In this document: positions 4,796 to 5,481 of the stretch, piece by piece
Position numbering within the stretch: the stretch's first letter is position 1
Layout of the letters: the number at the start of each line of letters is the position of its first letter
From: JAMWZF01 sp041628615
GTDB lineage: Bacteria; Pseudomonadota; Alphaproteobacteria; Rhodobacterales; Rhodobacteraceae
DNA length: 5,481 nucleotides
Direction: 5' to 3'
Assembly (NCBI GenBank): GCA_041628615.1
Contig: JBFKOW010000201.1
Coordinates: 1-5,481 of the forward strand
Program-made: the position numbers and the translations under genes
The notes under the pieces: generated by a model
Database searches by the model: none
Told to the model about the DNA's origin: nothing
Seen by the model: only the letters and a program-made list of their open reading frames with translations

Positions 4796-5054
4796 CGGTC
4801 CCAGCAGTCGCGGCGCCGCCGCCGGGACCGGCCCGCCGGGGGCCGTCCGGGGCCCGGCCCGGGCCGGGGCGCAGCGGCCCGAGACCGCCGAGCTCGGCCA
4901 GCAGCAGGGCGTGGATCTCGCGGTGGGTCACCGGGGCGCGTGCCGCCGGGCGGGCACCGACGGCCTCCTGCGCCGCACCGGCCGCCGCCTTGCGGACGGC
5001 GGGAAAGCGTCGTGCAACATGGGTTAGCGGCGGAACGAACAGGCGAAGGGGCAC
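4770..5054 (-). CDS. Possible small protein (94 aa) upstream of nuoA, doubtful
   Basis: Not recognised. The GTG at 5054 has GGGAG about 6 nt upstream and opens a 94-codon frame (MPLRLFVPPLTHVARRFPAV at the start, THREIHALLLAELGGLGPL at 43-61), ending in a Gly/Pro/Ala-rich tail. The middle has a natural C/G third-base pattern and a plausible helix; the tail looks like translated GC-rich repeat. The TAG stop lies inside the -10 box of the nuoA promoter. The frame stays open up to an ATG at 5195, but that extension has no protein-like character. It may be a real lineage-specific gene, a degraded remnant, or chance in high-GC DNA. There is no membrane segment or known motif. Confidence 0.3.
   Translation of the reverse strand: MPLRLFVPPLTHVARRFPAVRKAAAGAAQEAVGARPAARAPVTHREIHALLLAELGGLGPLRPGPGRAPDGPRRAGPGGGAATAGTVDPRCRAD
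4825..4848. repeat. GC inverted repeat upstream of the nuo promoter
   Basis: GGAC, one bulged C, GGCCC, loop GCCGG, GGGCC, GTCC: nine pairs with a single bulge. It lies about 30 bp upstream of the nuoA -35 box, inside the doubtful 94-aa ORF. It has no T run on either strand. Confidence 0.5.
4853..4868. repeat. Perfect 16-bp palindrome
   Basis: CCCGGCCCGGGCCGGG, fully self-complementary, a few bases beyond the inverted repeat at 4825-4848. It could be a structured element or simply a by-product of Gly/Pro-type codons in very GC-rich DNA. Confidence 0.5.
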
Positions 5055-5103
5055 GCGGGTCTCCCGGTGACAGGACGCGAATCGAAAGCGATGGCGCAGC
5101 CGG

Positions 5104-5271
5104 TCAGACCACGATTCGGAATTGACGCGCCGCGACGCCGCAAGGCCGACCGGCACCGGCGGACCGGCGCCGGTCCTGGCGGGAACCCGGGGCAAGCAGC
5201 GCCCGGCGGAGGCTCAGGATGTGCAGGGCGGACAGGCGGTTGTTGCGGGCCTTGCAGGCGAGGTCGGACAT
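5104..5271 (-). CDS. Possible small protein (55 aa) or leader peptide, doubtful
   Basis: Not recognised. The ATG at 5271 is preceded by GGGAGAAAG at a somewhat long distance. The first 26 codons (MSDLACKARNNRLSALHILS, then LRRALLA) almost all end in C or G and could form a basic amphipathic helix. From about codon 28 the protein becomes Arg/Gly/Ala-rich and spans a perfect 16-bp DNA palindrome. It ends 49 nt before the GTG of the other doubtful ORF, same strand but a different frame; a frameshifted single gene is possible but there is no homology to show it. The third-base bias is the main support. Confidence 0.35.
   Translation of the reverse strand: MSDLACKARNNRLSALHILSLRRALLAPGSRQDRRRSAGAGRPCGVAARQFRIVV
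5161..5176. repeat. Perfect 16-bp palindrome
   Basis: GGACCGGCGCCGGTCC, fully self-complementary, next to further ACCGGC copies at 5149-5160. It lies within the doubtful 55-aa ORF. Function unknown. Confidence 0.55.
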
Positions 5272-5362
5272 TCGGATCTTTCTCCCTGGCATTGGGCGGC
5301 GCGGCACGCGCGGCCCGTCGGTGCGGACGACCCTAGGCGCGACGGACCGGGCGCGGCAGCCT

Positions 5363-5381
5363 CCCGGAAGACTGTTCCGGG
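5363..5381. repeat. Inverted repeat, 7-bp stem with 5-nt loop
   Basis: CCCGGAA, loop GACTG, TTCCGGG: a perfect stem. No T run follows on either strand, so it may be an operator-like site or RNA hairpin rather than an intrinsic terminator. It abuts a second stem at 5381-5401. Confidence 0.6.
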
Positions 5382-5401
5382 CGGGAGAGGGCTAGTCCCG
5401 C
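5381..5401. repeat. Second inverted repeat, 6-bp stem with 9-nt loop
   Basis: GCGGGA, loop GAGGGCTAG, TCCCGC. On the plus strand it is followed by the modestly T-rich TATCCTTT, so it could weakly terminate plus-strand transcription. It shares base 5381 with the preceding stem. Confidence 0.4.
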
Positions 5402-5481
5402 TATCCTTTCGCACAGCCTGTCGCGGACCGTCTGCGATCGCGGCCGTCAGCCTGCGGCCTGCCATGCCGGCTTGCGCCGGG

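Larger units (their letters stand above)
5272..5481. other. Intergenic stretch with no gene assigned
   Basis: Apart from the inverted repeats listed separately, I see no convincing gene here. On the minus strand one frame reads RRKPAWQAAG and stops at 5449..5447; this could be the C-terminus of a gene beyond the window, but ten residues prove nothing. Another minus frame opens with ATG at 5465 and runs into the 55-aa ORF region in a different frame without protein-like character. A short CCGGC-TTGC-GCCGG hairpin lies at 5467-5480. No tRNA T-loop sequence was found. Confidence 0.4.

Noticed and set aside
5214..5465. 83-codon minus-strand frame starting with ATG at 5465
   Set aside because: No clear ribosome site, low-complexity Ser/Pro/Ala/Arg composition, and its 3' part is out of frame with the better third-base pattern of the 55-aa ORF.
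4796..5481. tRNA, riboswitch, CRISPR array or insertion sequence in the non-coding leader region
   Set aside because: No T-loop consensus, no regularly spaced repeats, no transposase frame or terminal repeats, and no recognisable riboswitch core were seen.

Overview
The window reads as the promoter-proximal part of an alphaproteobacterial respiratory complex I (nuo, NDH-1) operon, all on the minus strand, so the biological order runs from high to low coordinates. High GC, C/G-rich third codon positions, and the sequences of NuoA, NuoB, NuoC, NuoD and the NuoE N-terminus point to a Rhodobacterales member (Rhodobacter/Paracoccus/Rhodovulum-like). The genus cannot be fixed from the sequence alone.

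Layout in reading order (minus strand). 5481-4796: upstream leader region of about 690 bp with no recognisable gene family; it holds two weakly supported small ORFs (55 and 94 codons) and several strong GC palindromes. 4795-4767: likely main nuo promoter (TTGACC-17-TAGGAC). 4736-4371: nuoA. 4257-3970: 95-aa conserved-looking protein of unknown function (possibly DUF6958-like). 3963-3919: a GC hairpin followed by a second promoter-like element with the same geometry as the nuoA one. 3888-3355: nuoB. 3353-2742: nuoC. 2745-1927: a PAPS-type sulfotransferase whose GTG start overlaps the nuoC stop. 1912-1520: a 130-aa NTF2-like (lumazine-binding-like) protein. 1509-277: nuoD. 280-80: a 66-aa charged small protein overlapping the nuoD stop. 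80-1: start of nuoE, cut by the window edge.

NuoA is a membrane subunit near the quinone channel. NuoB carries the N2 cluster, NuoC is the 30-kDa arm subunit, NuoD forms the quinone pocket with NuoB, and NuoE belongs to the NADH module. From nuoB to nuoE all junctions are overlapping or at most 14 nt, implying one translationally coupled transcript.

The most unusual feature is the sulfotransferase plus NTF2-like pair inserted between nuoC and nuoD, two genes that are normally adjacent and are fused as nuoCD in E. coli. Its link to complex I is unknown. A matched pair of promoter-like elements before nuoA and nuoB, and three unfamiliar small genes or ORFs, are secondary points of interest.
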